The position numbers and the translations under genes are program-made. From Halomarina salina (GTDB lineage: Archaea > Halobacteriota > Halobacteria > Halobacteriales > Haloarculaceae): a stretch of 64,000 nt of DNA. The stretch spans positions 620,001-684,000 of the forward strand of contig NZ_JALLGW010000001.1 in the NCBI RefSeq assembly GCF_023074835.1. The letters run 5' to 3'. Below are positions 63,414 to 64,000 of this stretch, in pieces. The notes under the pieces were generated by a model. It did not search any database. It had not been told where the DNA came from and was given only the letters and a program-made list of their open reading frames with translations. Within the stretch, counting starts at the first letter, position 1. Every line of letters starts with the position of its first letter.

Positions 63414-64000
63414 ATGAGCGAGGTGGAGTACGAACCCGTGTCGGTCAAGGAGGTGCTGGCGGAGATGAAAGACACCGCCGAACTCCTCATCGACCTGTCG
63501 TACTCCGCCGTTCTCCTGGGGAGTGACGACATCGCCGAGGAAGTGCTCGAACTCGAACACCGGATGGACATCCTCCAGATGAAAGCTCGGATGAGCCTGC
63601 TGATGGCCGCGCGCAACCCCGAGGATGCCGAAGCGCTCGCGCCCGTCCTCGGCGTCGTCGGGGCCGCCGAGAAGATAAGCGACGCCGCGGGCGACATCGC
63701 GAAGGTCGTCCTGGAAGATATCGGCCTGCCCGAGGCGATGCGCGCGGCGCTCCCGGAGGCCGTGGAGACGTTGGTCCGTGCCCGCCTCACCGAATCGTCG
63801 CCGCTCGCGGGCCGCGACCTCGGCGACGTCTCGCTGGAGACGACCACGGGCGTCCGCGTCATCGCCATCCGCCGCGAGGGCGGGTGGCTGGTCGACCCCG
63901 GCTCCGAGACGCGACTGGAGGCGAACGACGTCCTCCTGCTCCGCGGCCCCGAGGAGGCCGTCGGCGACGTGTACACCGACGCGACGGACCGCGAGTTCGT
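63414..64000 (+). CDS. PhoU/TrkA-C domain protein (N-terminal part)
   Basis: The gene starts at ATG 63414 (MSEVEYEPVSVKEVLAEMKD) and runs off the right edge after about 195 residues. The first ~110 residues form a helical PhoU-like domain (TAELLIDLSYSAVLLGSDDI; EVLELEHRMDILQMKARMSL); then a TrkA-C domain begins (LAGRDLGDVSLETTTGVRVI; EANDVLLLRGPEEAV). Such proteins regulate potassium or magnesium transport in archaea. ATG is supported by a TATA-like cccttta at about 63384-63390. The partner transporter, if any, lies beyond the window. Confidence 0.8.
   Translation, partial: MSEVEYEPVSVKEVLAEMKDTAELLIDLSYSAVLLGSDDIAEEVLELEHRMDILQMKARMSLLMAARNPEDAEALAPVLGVVGAAEKISDAAGDIAKVVLEDIGLPEAMRAALPEAVETLVRARLTESSPLAGRDLGDVSLETTTGVRVIAIRREGGWLVDPGSETRLEANDVLLLRGPEEAVGDVYTDATDREF

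Overview
The window is ordinary chromosomal DNA of an extremely halophilic archaeon. It is GC-rich, nearly every protein is rich in Asp and Glu and poor in Lys, and many genes start without a leader, with a TATA-like box about 25-35 bases before the start codon. Archaeal markers include a thermosome with a GGM tail, an MC1 chromosomal protein, splicing endonuclease EndA, a Hel308-type helicase, a two-subunit PheRS next to archaeal-type TrpRS, and an rRNA operon with bulge-helix-bulge processing stems. The 5S rRNA gene carries an internal insertion of roughly 100 bases. That is the hallmark described for Halococcus morrhuae, so Halococcus or a close relative is the best guess.

Layout. 1-6.2 kb: the start of ribosomal protein S6e (running off the left edge), small haloarchaeal proteins, a beta-CASP RNA nuclease, and a less GC-rich stretch with orphan membrane proteins and a probable decayed gene. 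6.2-13.9 kb: metY, an HD phosphohydrolase, UspA, a siroheme nitrite/sulfite reductase, two coupled microproteins and a ParB-HTH-like protein. 14-17.3 kb: hairpin-rich DNA, an M20 deacylase, tRNA-Lys and a heavily sequon-rich surface protein. 17.4-23.3 kb: one complete rRNA operon on the minus strand (tandem promoters, 16S, tRNA-Ala, 23S, tRNA-like t-element, 5S, terminator hairpin, tRNA-Cys). 23.5-25.3 kb: MC1, then an AbrB-like gene coupled to pyrD. 25.4-28.9 kb: pheST preceded by a newly noticed 26-residue Phe-rich leader peptide. 29-38.7 kb: methyltransferase, aldo/keto reductase, trpS, endA, a NucS-like zinc protein, Hel308 and lpdA. 38.7-47.6 kb: a lamin-tail surface protein, pheA, Hsp20, an AlkZ-like protein, leuS and an alanine-dehydrogenase-like enzyme. 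47.7-52.2 kb: three tandem paralogous lipoproteins. 52.3-64 kb: thermosome, tRNA-Ser with tRNA-derived repeats, RidA, patatin, ilvA, MATE transporter, citrate synthase and a partial PhoU/TrkA-C protein.

The genes are mostly informational (rRNA, tRNA, three aminoacyl-tRNA synthetases, EndA, helicase) and core metabolic (Met, Phe, Ile and pyrimidine synthesis, citrate entry). I see no integrase, transposase, CRISPR array or phage gene. The most interesting signals are the possible attenuation leader before pheST, the ~113-base units capped by copies of tRNA 3' ends beside tRNA-Lys and tRNA-Ser, and the enlarged 5S rRNA. All boundaries, families and matches were judged by eye.
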